Below are positions 25,124 through 37,769 of a stretch of 64,000 nucleotides of DNA, one piece after another. A program made the translations under genes and the position numbers. This DNA is from Sepiola atlantica (taxonomy: Eukaryota > Mollusca > Cephalopoda > Sepiida > Sepiolidae), in contig CAUVYP010001200.1 of NCBI GenBank assembly GCA_963556195.1, forward strand, positions 1-64,000, written 5' to 3'. Below the pieces are notes generated by a model. The model was not told the DNA's origin and did not search any database. It saw only the letters and a list, made by a program, of their open reading frames with translations. How positions within the stretch are numbered: position 1 is the first letter of the stretch; each line of letters opens with the position of its first letter.

Positions 25124-28100
25124 TTAGTGCGATTTAAAGTTGATATCGCTTTTGTTTATAACTTCCACATTCTTTAGAATTGTGCAACGAAACTTTGCAG
25201 AGATAAGCGGAGTCACATGTTCTACTGAAGCACCAAGTTTCAGAAGTGCAGCTCTTGTACTGTCGGAGATATGTCGATACAAACTGAATACGCAAAACAT
25301 CAACAAAATTTAGCGCGTTTTAAAGTTGATATCGCTTTTGTTTATAACTTCCACATTTATTCGAATTGTGCAACGAAACTTTGCACAGATTAGCGGAGTC
25401 ACAGTTTCTACTGAAGTACCAAGTTTCGGAAGTGCAGCTCTTGTACTGCCGGAGATATGTCGATACAAACTGAATACGCAAAACATCAACAAAATTTAGC
25501 GCGTTTAAAAGTTGATATCGCTTTTGTTTATAACTTCCATATTTATTCGAATTGTGCAACGAAACTTTGCAGACAGTCGCGGATAGGCCTTTTCTACTGA
25601 AGTACCAAGTTTCAGAAGTGCAGCTTTTGTACTGCCGGAGATATGTCGATACAAACTGAATACGCAAAACATCAACAAAATTTAGCGCGTTTTAAAGTTG
25701 ATATCGCTTTTGTTTATAACTTCCACATTTATTCGAATTGTGCAACGAAACTTTGCACAGATTAGCGGAGTCACATTTTCTACTGAAGTACCAAGTTTCG
25801 GAAGTGCAGCTCTTGTACTGTCGGAGATATGTCGATACAAACTGAATACGCAAAACATCAACAAAATTTAGCGCGTTTTAAAGTTGATATCGCTTTTGTT
25901 TATAACTTCCACATTTATTCGAATTGTGCTACAGAACTTTGCAGAAAGTCGCGGATAGGCCTTTTCTAATGAAGTACCAAGTTTCAGAAGTGCAGCTTTT
26001 GTACTGGCGGAGATATGTCGATACAAACTGAATACGCAAACTATCAACAAAATTTAGGGCGATTTACAGTGGATATCGCTTTTGTTTATAACTTCCACAT
26101 TCTTTAGAATTGTGCAACGAAACTTTGCAGATATGAGCGGAGTCACAGTTTCTACTGAAGTACCAAGTTTCAGAAGTGCAGCTCTTGTACTGTCGGAGAT
26201 ATGTCGATACAAACTGAATACGCAAAACATCAACAAAATTTAGCGCGTTTGAAAGTTGATATCGCTTTTGTTTATAACTTCCACATTTATTCGAATTGTG
26301 CAACGAAACTTTGCACAGATTAGCGGAGTCACATTTTCTACTGAAGTACCAAGTTTCGGAAGTGCAGCTCTTGTACTGTCGGAGATATGTCGATACAAAC
26401 TGAATACGCAAAACATCAACAAAATTTAGCGCGTTTTAAAGTTGATATCGCTTTTGTTTATAACTTCCACATTTATTCGAATTGTGCAACGAAACTTTGC
26501 ACAGATTAGCGGAGTCACATTTTCTACTGAAGTACGAAGTTTCGGAAGTGCAGCTCTTGTACTGTCGGAGATATGTCGATACAAACTGAATACGCAAAAC
26601 ATCAACAAAATTTAGCGCGTTTTAAAGTTGATATCGCTTTTGTTTATAACTTCCACATTTATTCGAATTGTGCAACAGAACTTTGCAGAAAGTCGCGGAT
26701 AGGCCTTTTCTACTGAAGTACCAAGTTTCAGAAGTGCAGCTTTTGTACTGGCGGAGATATGTCGATACAAACTGAATACGCAATCTATCAACAAAATTTA
26801 GTGCGATTTAAAGTGGATATCGCTTTTGTTTATAACTTCCACATTCTTTAGAATTGTGCAACGAAACTTTGCAGAGATAAGCGGAGTCACATGTTCTACT
26901 GAAGCACCAAGTTTCAGAAGTGCAGCTCTTGTACTGTCGGAGATATGTCGATACAAACTGAATACGCAAAACATCAACAAAATTTAGCGCGTTTTAAAGT
27001 TGATATCGCTTTTGTTTATAACTTCCACATTTATTCGAATTGTGCAACGAAACTTTGCACAGATTAGCGGAGTCACAGTTTCTACTGAAGTACCAAGTTT
27101 CGGAAGTGCAGCTCTTGTACTGCCGGAGATATGTCGATACAAACTGAATACGCAAAACATCAACAAAATTTAGCGCGTTTTAAAGTTGATATCGCTTTTG
27201 TTTATAACTTCCATATTTATTCGAATTGTGCAACGAAACTTTGCAGACAGTCGCGGATAGGCCTTTTCTACTGAAGTACCAAGTTTCAGAAGTGCAGCTT
27301 TTGTACTGGCGGAGATATGTCGATACAAACTGAATACGCAAACTATCAACAAAATTTAGTGCGATTTAAAGTGGATATCGCTTTTGTTTATAACTTCCAC
27401 ATTCTTTAGAATTGTGAAACGAAACTTAGCAGATATAAGCGGAGTCACAGTTTCTACTGAAGTACCAAGTTTCAGAAGTGCAGCTCTTGTACTGTCGGAG
27501 ATATGTCGATACAAACTGAATACGCAAAACATCAACAAAATTTAGCGCGTTTTAAAGTTGATATCGCTTTTGTTTATAACTTCCACATTTATTCGAATTG
27601 TGCAACGAAACTTTGCACAGATTAGCGGAGTCACATTTTCTACTGAAGTACCAAGTTTCGGAAGTGCAGCTCTTGTACTGTCGGAGATATGTCGATACAA
27701 ACTGAATACGCAAAACATCAACAAAATTTAGCGCGTTTTAAAGTTGATATCGCTTTTGTTTATAACTTCCACATTTATTCGAATTGTGCAACGAAACTTT
27801 GCAGAAAGTCGCGGATAGGCCTTTTCTACTGAAGTACCAAGTTTCAGAAGTGCAGCTTTTGTACTGGCGGAGATATGTCGATACAAACTGAATACGCAAA
27901 CTATCAACAAAATTTAGTGCGATTTAAAGTGGATATCGCTTTTGTTTATAACTTCCACATTCTTTAGAATTGTGCAACGAAACTTTGCAGATATGAGCGG
28001 AGTCACAGTTTCTACTGAAGTACCAAGTTTCAGAAGTGCAGCTCTTGTACTGTCGGAGATATGTCGATACAAACTGAATACGCAAAACATCAACAAAATT

Positions 28101-29215
28101 TAGCGCGTTTTAAAGTTGATATCGCTTTTGTTTATAACTTCCACATTTATTCGAATTGTGCAACGAAACTTTGCACAGATTAGCGGAGTCACATTTTCTA
28201 CTGAAGTACCAAGTTTCGGAAGTGCAGCACTTGTACTGTCGGAGATATGTCGATACAAACTGAATACGCAAAACATCAACAAAATTTAGCGCGTTTTAAA
28301 GTTGATATCGCTTTTGTTTATAACTTCCACATTTATTCGAATTGTGCAACGAAACTTTGCACAGATTAGCGGAGTCACATTTTCTACTGAAGTACGAAGT
28401 TTCGGAAGTGCAGCTCTTGTACTGTCGGAGATATGTCGATACAAACTGAATACGCAAAACATCAACAAAATTTAGCGCGTTTTAAAGTTGATATCGCTTT
28501 TGTTTATAACTTCCACATTTATTCGAATTGTGCAACAGAACTTTGCAGAAAGTCGCGGATAGGCCTTTTCTACTGAAGTACCAAGTTTCAGAAGTGCAGC
28601 TTTTGTACTGGCGGAGATATGTCGATACAAACTGAATACGCAAACTATCAACAAAATTTAGTGCGATTTAAAGTGGATATCGCTTTTGTTTATAACTTCC
28701 ACAATCTTTAGAATTGTGCAACGAAACTTTGCAGAGATAAGCGGAGTCACATGTTCTACTGAAGTACCAAGTTTCAGAAGTGCAGCTCTTGTACTGTCGG
28801 AGATATGTCGATACAAACTGAATACGCAAAACATCAACAAAATTTAGCGCGTTTTAAAGTTGATATCGCTTTTGTTTATAACTTCCACATTTATTCGAAT
28901 TGTGCAACGAAACTTTGCACAGATGAGCGGAGTCACATTTTCTAATGAAGTACCAAGTTTCGGAAGTGCAGCTCTTGTACTGCCGGAGATATGTCGATAC
29001 AAACTGAATACGCAAAACATCAACAAAATTTAGCGCGTTTTAAAGTTGATATCGCTTTTGTTTATAACTTCCACATTTATTCGAATTGTGCAACGAAACT
29101 TTGCAGACAGTCGCGGATAGGCCTTTTCTACTGAAGTACCAAGTTTCAGAAGTGCAGCTTTTGTACTGGCGGAGATATGTCGATACAAACTGAATACTCA
29201 AACTATTAACAAATT

Positions 29216-29401
29216 TTAGTGCGATTTAAAGTGGATATCGCTTTTGTTTATAACTTCCACATTTATTCGAATTGTGCAACAGAAATTTGCAGAAAGTCGC
29301 GGATAGGCCTTTTCTACTGAAGTACCAAGTTTCAGAAGTGCAGCTTTTGTACTGCCGGAGATATGTCGATACAAACTGAATACGCAAACTATCAACAAAA
29401 T
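29216..29401 (+). repeat. Type B3 monomer (exemplar, first occurrence)
   Basis: It is a B-family monomer with AACAGAAATTTGC (A66, G67, A70), the C-type head GTGCGATTTAAAGTGG, and usually A to T at position 185 of the monomer before it, giving CAAATTTTAG. No copy is seen before 29216, yet it is one of the commonest types to the right, including B3-B3 doublets at 38700, 53580 and 63438. It is nearly always followed by a CF or C3 monomer. Confidence 0.9.
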
Positions 29402-29587
29402 TTAGTGCGATTTAAAGTGGATATCGCTTTTGTTTATAACTTCCACATTCTTTAGAATTGTGCAACGAAACTTTGCAGAGATAAGCGGAGTCACATGTTC
29501 TACTGAAGCACCAAGTTTCAGAAGTGCAGCTCTTGTACTGTCGGAGATATGTCGATACAAACTGAATACGCAAAACATCAACAAAAT
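29402..29587 (+). repeat. Type C3 monomer (exemplar)
   Basis: It is a C-family monomer with GCAGAGATAAGC (G79, A82), CATGTTC (G96) and usually GAAGCACC (C108). It is first seen at 21588. A form with A62 (C3F) occurs at 31820, 33122 and 34424 inside the triplicated 7-monomer unit. Copies at 28658, 54696 and 60462 keep T at 108. Confidence 0.9.
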
Positions 29588-29773
29588 TTAGCGCGTTTTA
29601 AAGTTGATATCGCTTTTGTTTATAACTTCCACATTTATTCGAATTGTGCAACGAAACTTTGCACAGATTAGCGGAGTCACATTTTCTACCGAAGTACCAA
29701 GTTTCGGAAGTGCAGCTCTTGTACTGCCGGAGATATGTCGATACAAACTGAATACGCAAAACATCAACAAAAT
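29588..29773 (+). repeat. Type A3 monomer (exemplar)
   Basis: It is a type A monomer with C at position 140 (TGCCGG instead of TGTCGG), a base shared with B2 and B3. It first appears at 21774 and almost always follows a C3 or C monomer and precedes a B4. Copies at 21774, 25310, 26984 and 30146 also carry G at position 95. Confidence 0.88.
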
Positions 29774-29959
29774 TTAGCGCGTTTTAAAGTTGATATCGCT
29801 TTTGTTTATAACTTCCATATTTATTCGAATTGTGCAACGAAACTTTGCAGACAGTCGCGGATAGGCCTTTTCTACTGAAGTACCAAGTTTCAGAAGTGCA
29901 GCTTTTGTACTGGCGGAGATATGTCGATACAAACTGAATACGCAAACTATCAACAAAAT
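29774..29959 (+). repeat. Type B4 monomer (exemplar)
   Basis: It is a B-family monomer with CCATATTT (T at position 45) and GCAGACAGTC (C at 79). A form keeping C45 occurs at 29030, 31448, 32750, 34052, 35912 and 37213. The earliest member is the 187-bp copy at 21960. From 51348 onward a sub-lineage carries A at position 117 (GTTACAG). Confidence 0.88.
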
Positions 29960-31261
29960 TTAGTGCGATTTAAAGTGGATATCGCTTTTGTTTATAACTT
30001 CAACATTCTTTAGAATTGTGCAACGAAACTTTGCAGAGATAAGCGGAGTCACATGTTCTACTGAAGCACCAAGTTTCAGAAGTGCAGCTCTTGTACTGTC
30101 GGAGATATGTCGATACAAACTGAATACGCAAAACATCAACAAAATTTAGCGCGTTTTAAAGTTGATATCGCTTTTGTTTATAACTTCCACATTTATTCGA
30201 ATTGTGCAACGAAACTTTGCACAGATTAGCGGAGTCACAGTTTCTACTGAAGTACCAAGTTTCGGAAGTGCAGCTCTTGTACTGCCGGAGATATGTCGAT
30301 ACAAACTGAATACGCAAAACATCAACAAAATTTAGCGCGTTTTAAAGTTGATATCGCTTTTGTTTATAACTTCCATATTTATTCGAATTGTGCAACGAAA
30401 CTTTGCAGACAGTCGCGGATAGGCCTTTTCTACTGAAGTACCAAGTTTCAGAAGTGCAGCTTTTGTACTGGCGGAGATATGTCGATACAAACTGAATACG
30501 CAAACTATCAACAAAATTTAGTGCGATTTAAAGTGGATATCGCTTTTGTTTATAACTTCCACATTCTTTAGAATTGTGAAACGAAACTTTGCAGATATAA
30601 GCAAAGTCACAGTTTCTACTGAAGTACCAAGTTTCAGAAGTGCAGCTCTTGTACTGTCGGAGATATGTCGATACAAACTGAATACGCAAAACATCAACAA
30701 AATTTAGCGCGTTTTAAAGTTGATATCGCTTTTGTTTATAACTTCCACATTTATTCGAATTGTGCAACGAAACTTTGCACAGATTAGCGGAGTCACATTT
30801 TCTACTGAAGTACCAAGTTTCGGAAGTGCAGCTCTTGTACTGTCGGAGATATGTCGATACAAACTGAATACGCAAAACATCAACAAAATTTAGCGCGTTT
30901 TAAAGTTGATATCGCTTTTGTTTATAACTTCCACATTTATTCGAATTGTGCAACGAAACTTTGCAGAAAGTCGCGGATAGGCCTTTTCTACTGAAGTACC
31001 AAGTTTCAGAAGTGCAGCTTTTGTACTGGCGGAGATATGTCGATACAAACTGAATACGCAAACTATCAACAAAATTTAGTGCGATTTAAAGTGGATATCG
31101 CTTTTGTTTATAACTTCCACATTCTTTAGAATTGTGCAACGAAACTTTGCAGATATGAGCGGAGTCACAGTTTCTACTGAAGTACCAAGTTTCAGAAGTG
31201 CAGCTCTTGTACTGTCGGAGATATGTCGATACAAACTGAATACGCAAAACATCAACAAAAT

Positions 31262-34200
31262 TTAGCGCGTTTTAAAGTTGATATCGCTTTTGTTTATAAC
31301 TTCCACATTTATTCGAATTGTGCAACGAAACTTTGCACAGATGAGCGGAGTCGCATTTTCTACTGAAGTACCAAGTTTCGGAAGTGCAGCTCTTGTACTG
31401 CCGGAGATATGTCGATACAAACTGAATACGCAAAACATCAACAAAATTTAGCGCGTTTTAAAGTTGATATCGCTTTTGTTTATAACTTCCACATTTATTC
31501 GAATTGTGCAACGAAACTTTGCAGACAGTCGCGGATAGGCCTTTTCTACTGAAGTACCAAGTTTCAGAAGTGCAGCTTTTGTACTGGCGGAGATATGTCG
31601 ATACAAACTGAATACGCAAACTATTAACAAATTTTAGTGCGATTTAAAGTGGATATCGCTTTTGTTTATAACTTCCACATTTATTCGAATTGTGCAACAG
31701 AAATTTGCAGAAAGTCGCGGATAGGCCTTTTCTACTGAAGTACCAAGTTTCAGAAGTGCAGCTTTTGTACTGCCGGAGATATGTCGATACAAACTGAATA
31801 CGCAAACTATCAACAAAATTTAGTGCGATTTAAAGTGGATATCGCTTTTGTTTATAACTTCCACATTCTTTAGAATTGTGAAACGAAACTTTGCAGAGAT
31901 AAGCGGAGTCACATGTTCTACTGAAGCACCAAGTTTCAGAAGTGCAGCTCTTGTACTGTCGGAGATATGTCGATACAAACTGAATACGCAAAACATCAAC
32001 AAAATTTAGCGCGTTTTAAAGTTGATATCGCTTTTGTTTATAACTTCCACATTTATTCGAATTGTGCAACGAAACTTTGCACAGATTAGCGGAGTCACAT
32101 TTTCTACTGAAGTACCAAGTTTCGGAAGTGCAGCTCTTGTACTGCCGGAGATATGTCGATACAAACTGAATACGCAAAACATCAACAAAATTTAGCGCGT
32201 TTTAAAGTTGATATCGCTTTTGTTTATAACTTCCATATTTATTCCAATTGTGCAACGAAACTTTGCAGACAGTCGCGGATAGGCCTTTTCTACTGAAGTA
32301 CCAAGTTTCAGAAGTGCAGCTTTTGTACTGGCGGAGATATGTCGATACAAACTGAATACGCAAACTATCAACAAAATTTAGTGCGATTTAAAGTGGATAT
32401 CGCTTTTGTTTATAACTTCCACATTCTTTAGAATTGTGAAACGAAACTTTGCAGATATAAGCGGAGTCACAGTTTCTACTGAAGTACCAAGTTTCAGAAG
32501 TGCAGCTCTTGTACTGTCGGAGATATGTCGATACAAACTGAATACGCAAAACATCAACAAAATTTAGCGCGTTTTAAAGTTGATATCGCTTTTGTTTATA
32601 ACTTCCACATTTATTCGAATTGTGCAACGAAACTTTGCACAGATGAGCGGAGTCGCATTTTCTACTGAAGTACCAAGTTTCGGAAGTGCAGCTCTTGTAC
32701 TGCCGGAGATATGTCGATACAAACTGAATACGCAAAACATCAACAAAATTTAGCGCGTTTTAAAGTTGATATCGCTTTTGTTTATAACTTCCACATTTAT
32801 TCGAATTGTGCAACGAAACTTTGCAGACAGTCGCGGATAGGCCTTTTCTACTGAAGTACCAAGTTTCAGAAGTGCAGCTTTTGTACTGGCGGAGATATGT
32901 CGATACAAACTGAATACGCAAACTATTAACAAATTTTAGTGCGATTTAAAGTGGATATCGCTTTTGTTTATAACTTCCACATTTATTCGAATTGTGCAAC
33001 AGAAATTTGCAGAAAGTCGCGGATAGGCCTTTTCTACTGAAGTACCAAGTTTCAGAAGTGCAGCTTTTGTACTGCCGGAGATATGTCGATACAAACTGAA
33101 TACGCAAACTATCAACAAAATTTAGTGCGATTTAAAGTGGATATCGCTTTTGTTTATAACTTCCACATTCTTTAGAATTGTGAAACGAAACTTTGCAGAG
33201 ATAAGCGGAGTCACATGTTCTACTGAAGCACCAAGTTTCAGAAGTGCAGCTCTTGTACTGTCGGAGATATGTCGATACAAACTGAATACGCAAAACATCA
33301 ACAAAATTTAGCGCGTTTTAAAGTTGATATCGCTTTTGTTTATAACTTCCACATTTATTCGAATTGTGCAACGAAACTTTGCACAGATTAGCGGAGTCAC
33401 ATTTTCTACTGAAGTACCAAGTTTCGGAAGTGCAGCTCTTGTACTGCCGGAGATATGTCGATACAAACTGAATACGCAAAACATCAACAAAATTTAGCGC
33501 GTTTTAAAGTTGATATCGCTTTTGTTTATAACTTCCATATTTATTCCAATTGTGCAACGAAACTTTGCAGACAGTCGCGGATAGGCCTTTTCTACTGAAG
33601 TACCAAGTTTCAGAAGTGCAGCTTTTGTACTGGCGGAGATATGTCGATACAAACTGAATACGCAAACTATCAACAAAATTTAGTGCGATTTAAAGTGGAT
33701 ATCGCTTTTGTTTATAACTTCCACATTCTTTAGAATTGTGAAACGAAACTTTGCAGATATAAGCGGAGTCACAGTTTCTACTGAAGTACCAAGTTTCAGA
33801 AGTGCAGCTCTTGTACTGTCGGAGATATGTCGATACAAACTGAATACGCAAAACATCAACAAAATTTAGCGCGTTTTAAAGTTGATATCGCTTTTGTTTA
33901 TAACTTCCACATTTATTCGAATTGTGCAACGAAACTTTGCACAGATGAGCGGAGTCGCATTTTCTACTGAAGTACCAAGTTTCGGAAGTGCAGCTCTTGT
34001 ACTGCCGGAGATATGTCGATACAAACTGAATACGCAAAACATCAACAAAATTTAGCGCGTTTTAAAGTTGATATCGCTTTTGTTTATAACTTCCACATTT
34101 ATTCGAATTGTGCAACGAAACTTTGCAGACAGTCGCGGATAGGCCTTTTCTACTGAAGTACCAAGTTTCAGAAGTGCAGCTTTTGTACTGGCGGAGATAT

Positions 34201-35167
34201 GTCGATACAAACTGAATACGCAAACTATTAACAAATTTTAGTGCGATTTAAAGTGGATATCGCTTTTGTTTATAACTTCCACATTTATTCGAATTGTGCA
34301 ACAGAAATTTGCAGAAAGTCGCGGATAGGCCTTTTCTACTGAAGTACCAAGTTTCAGAAGTGCAGCTTTTGTACTGCCGGAGATATGTCGATACAAACTG
34401 AATACGCAAACTATCAACAAAATTTAGTGCGATTTAAAGTGGATATCGCTTTTGTTTATAACTTCCACATTCTTTAGAATTGTGAAACGAAACTTTGCAG
34501 AGATAAGCGGAGTCACATGTTCTACTGAAGCACCAAGTTTCAGAAGTGCAGCTCTTGTACTGTCGGAGATATGTCGATACAAACTGAATACGCAAAACAT
34601 CAACAAAATTTAGCGCGTTTTAAAGTTGATATCGCTTTTGTTTATAACTTCCACATTTATTCGAATTGTGCAACGAAACTTTGCACAGATTAGCGGAGTC
34701 ACATTTTCTACTGAAGTACCAAGTTTCGGAAGTGCAGCTCTTGTACTGCCGGAGATATGTCGATACAAACTGAATACGCAAAACATCAACAAAATTTAGC
34801 GCGTTTTAAAGTTGATATCGCTTTTGTTTATAACTTCCATATTTATTCCAATTGTGCAACGAAACTTTGCAGACAGTCGCGGATAGGCCTTTTCTACTGA
34901 AGTACCAAGTTTCAGAAGTGCAGCTTTTGTACTGGCGGAGATATGTCGATACAAACTGAATACGCAAACTATCAACAAAATTTAGTGCGATTTAAAGTGG
35001 ATATCGCTTTTGTTTATAACTTCCACATTCTTTAGAATTGTGAAACGAAACTTTGCAGATATAAGCGGAGTCACAGTTTCTACTGAAGTACCAAGTTTCA
35101 GAAGTGCAGCTCTTGTACTGTCGGAGATATGTCGATACAAACTGAATACGCAAAACATCAACAAAAT
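31262..35167 (+). repeat. 7-monomer unit in three copies (1,302 bp each)
   Basis: Units start at 31262, 32564 and 33866, each A3 B4 B3 C3F A3 B4 CF. Private variants recur at exactly 1,302 bp: G at 31353/32655/33957 (GAGTCGCA) and C at 32245/33547/34849 (TTCCAATTG). Each B4 before B3 ends CTATTAACAAATTTTAG. I noticed no difference between the three copies, which indicates very recent amplification. Confidence 0.93.
32378..32563 (+). repeat. Type CF monomer (exemplar)
   Basis: It is a C-family monomer with GTGAAACGAAACTTTGC (A62, without the G69/T70 of C2) and A at 82. The first copy is at 27356. It is the main C-family monomer from 38 kb to the right edge and replaces C2 in the same slot of the higher-order unit. 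Confidence 0.88.
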
Positions 35168-37769
35168 TTAGCGCGTTTTAAAGTTGATATCGCTTTTGTT
35201 TATAACTTCCACATTTATTCGAATTGTGCAACGAAACTTTGCACAGATTAGCGGAGTCACATTTTCTACTGAAGTACCAAGTTTCGGAAGTGCAGCTCTT
35301 GTACTGTCGGAGATATGTCGATACAAACTGAATACGCAAAACATCAACAAAATTTAGCGCGTTTTAAAGTTGATATCGCTTTTGTTTATAACTTCCACAT
35401 TTATTCGAATTGTGCAACGAAACTTTGCAGAAAGTCGCGGATAGGCCTTTTCTACTGAAGTACCAAGTTTCAGAAGTGCAGCTTTTGTACTGGCGGAGAT
35501 ATGTCGATACAAACTGAATACGCAAACTATCAACAAAATTTAGTGCGATTTAAAGTGGATATCGCTTTTGTTTATAACTTCCACATTCTTTAGAATTGTG
35601 CAACGAAACTTTGCAGATATCAGCGGAGTCACAGTTTCTACTGAAGTACCAAGTTTCAGAAGTGCAGCTCTTGTACTGTCGGAGATATGTCGATACAAAC
35701 TGAATACGCAAAACATCAACAAAATTTAGCGCGTTTTAAAGTTGATATCGCTTTTGTTTATAACTTCCACATTTATTCGAATTGTGCAACGAAACTTTGC
35801 ACAGATGAGCGGAGTCACATTTTCTACTGAAGTACCAAGTTTCGGAAGTGCAGCTCTTGTACTGCCGGAGATATGTCGATACAAACTGAATACGCAAAAC
35901 ATCAACAAAATTTAGCGCGTTTTAAAGTTGATATCGCTTTTGTTTATAACTTCCACATTTATTCGAATTGTGCAACGAAACTTTGCAGACAGTCGCGGAT
36001 AGGCCTTTTCTACTGAAGTACCAAGTTTCAGAAGTGCAGCTTTTGTACTGGCGGAGATATGTCGATACAAACTGAATACGCAAACTATTAACAAATTTTA
36101 GTGCGATTTAAAGTGGATATCGCTTTTGTTTATAACTTCCACATTTATTCGAATTGTGCAACAGAAATTTGCAGAAAGTCGCGGATAGGCCTTTTCTACT
36201 GAAGTACCAAGTTTCAGAAGTGCAGCTTTTGTACTGCCGGAGATATGTCGATACAAACTGAATACGCAAACTATCAACAAAATTTAGTGCGATTTAAAGT
36301 GGATATCGCTTTTGTTTATAACTTCCACATTCTTAGAATTGTGCAACGAAACTTTGCAGAGATAAGCGGAGTCACATGTTCTACTGAAGCACCAAGTTTC
36401 AGAAGTGCAGCTCTTGTACTGTCGGAGATATGTCGATACAAACTGAATACGCAAAACATCAACAAAATTTAGCGCGTTTTAAAGTTGATATCGCTTTTGT
36501 TTATAACTTCCACATTTATTCGAATTGTGCAACGAAACTTTGCACAGATTAGCGGAGTCACATTTTCTACTGAAGTACCAAGTTTCGGAAGTGCAGCTCT
36601 TGTACTGTCGGAGATATGTCGATACAAACTGAATACGCAAAACATCAACAAAATTTAGCGCGTTTTAAAGTTGATATCGCTTTTGTTTATAACTTCCACA
36701 TTTATTCGAATTGTGCAACGAAACTTTGCAGAAAGTCGCGGATAGGCCTTTTCTACTGAAGTACCAAGTTTCAGAAGTGCAGCTTTTGTACTGGCGGAGA
36801 TATGTCGATACAAACTGAATACGCAAACTATCAACAAAATTTAGTGCGATTTAAAGTGGATATCGCTTTTGTTTATAACTTCCACATTCTTTAGAATTGT
36901 GCAACGAAACTTTGCAGATATGAGCGGAGTCACAGTTTCTACTGAAGTACCAAGTTTCAGAAGTGCAGCTCTTGTACTGTCGGAGATATGTCGATACAAA
37001 CTGAATACGCAAAACATCAACAAAATTTAGCGCGTTTTAAAGTTGATATCGCTTTTGTTTATAACTTCCACATTTATTCGAAATTTGCAACGAAACTTTG
37101 CACAGATGAGCGGAGTCACATTTTCTACTGAAGTACCAAGTTTCGGAAGTGCAGCTCTTGTACTGCCGGAGATATGTCGATACAAACTGAATACGCAAAA
37201 CATCAACAAAATTTAGCGCGTTTTAAAGTTGATATCGCTTTTGTTTATAACTTCCACATTTATTCGAATTGTGCAACGAAACTTTGCAGACAGTCGCGGA
37301 TAGGCCTTTTCTACTGAAGTACCAAGTTTCAGAAGTGCAGCTTTTGTACTGGCGGAGATATGTCGATACAAACTGAATACGCAAACTATTAACAAATTTT
37401 AGTGCGATTTAAAGTGGATATCGCTTTTGTTTATAACTTCCACATTTATTCGAATTGTGCAACAGAAATTTGCAGAAAGTCGCGGATAGGCCTTTTCTAC
37501 TGAAGTACCAAGTTTCAGAAGTGCAGCTTTTGTACTGCCGGAGATATGTCGATACAAACTGAATACGCAAACTATCAACAAAATTTAGTGCGATTTAAAG
37601 TGGATATCGCTTTTGTTTATAACTTCCACATTCTTAGAATTGTGCAACGAAACTTTGCAGAGATAAGCGGAGTCACATGTTCTACTGAAGCACCAAGTTT
37701 CAGAAGTGCAGCTCTTGTACTGTCGGAGATATGTCGATACAAACTGAATACGCAAAACATCAACAAAAT
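35168..37769 (+). repeat. 7-monomer unit in two copies (1,301 bp each)
   Basis: Units 35168-36468 and 36469-37769 have the order A B2g C A3 B4 B3 C3. The closing C3 is 185 bp in both because a T is missing in ACATTCTTAG (about 36331-36334 and 37631-37635). The copies differ at a few sites, for example GATATCAGC in the C at 35540 and CGAAATTTGC near 37081, so they are slightly older than the neighbouring triplication. Confidence 0.9.

Larger units (their letters stand above)
25124..31261 (+). repeat. Transition tract, C3-A3-B4 trimer established (33 monomers)
   Basis: Order: C3 A3 B4 A B C A A2 B5, then C3 A3 B4 CF A B2g C A A2 B5 C3 A3 B4 B3, then C3 A3 B4, C3 A3 B4 CF A B2g C. Its first nine monomers repeat the order of 21588-23262, about 3,535 bp upstream, including GGGCGATTT in the C monomers at 22519 and 26054. 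The last B(old) is at 25868; the first CF (27356) and first B3 (29216) are here. So this tract is where the subtype set changes. Confidence 0.87.

Noticed and set aside
25320..25667. Minus-strand open frame of 115 codons (and 26064-26411)
   Set aside because: It spans two monomers because a single change (GCGTTTAAAAG near 25505, GCGTTTGAAAG near 26250) removes the one stop in that frame; the product is two repeats of satellite sequence.
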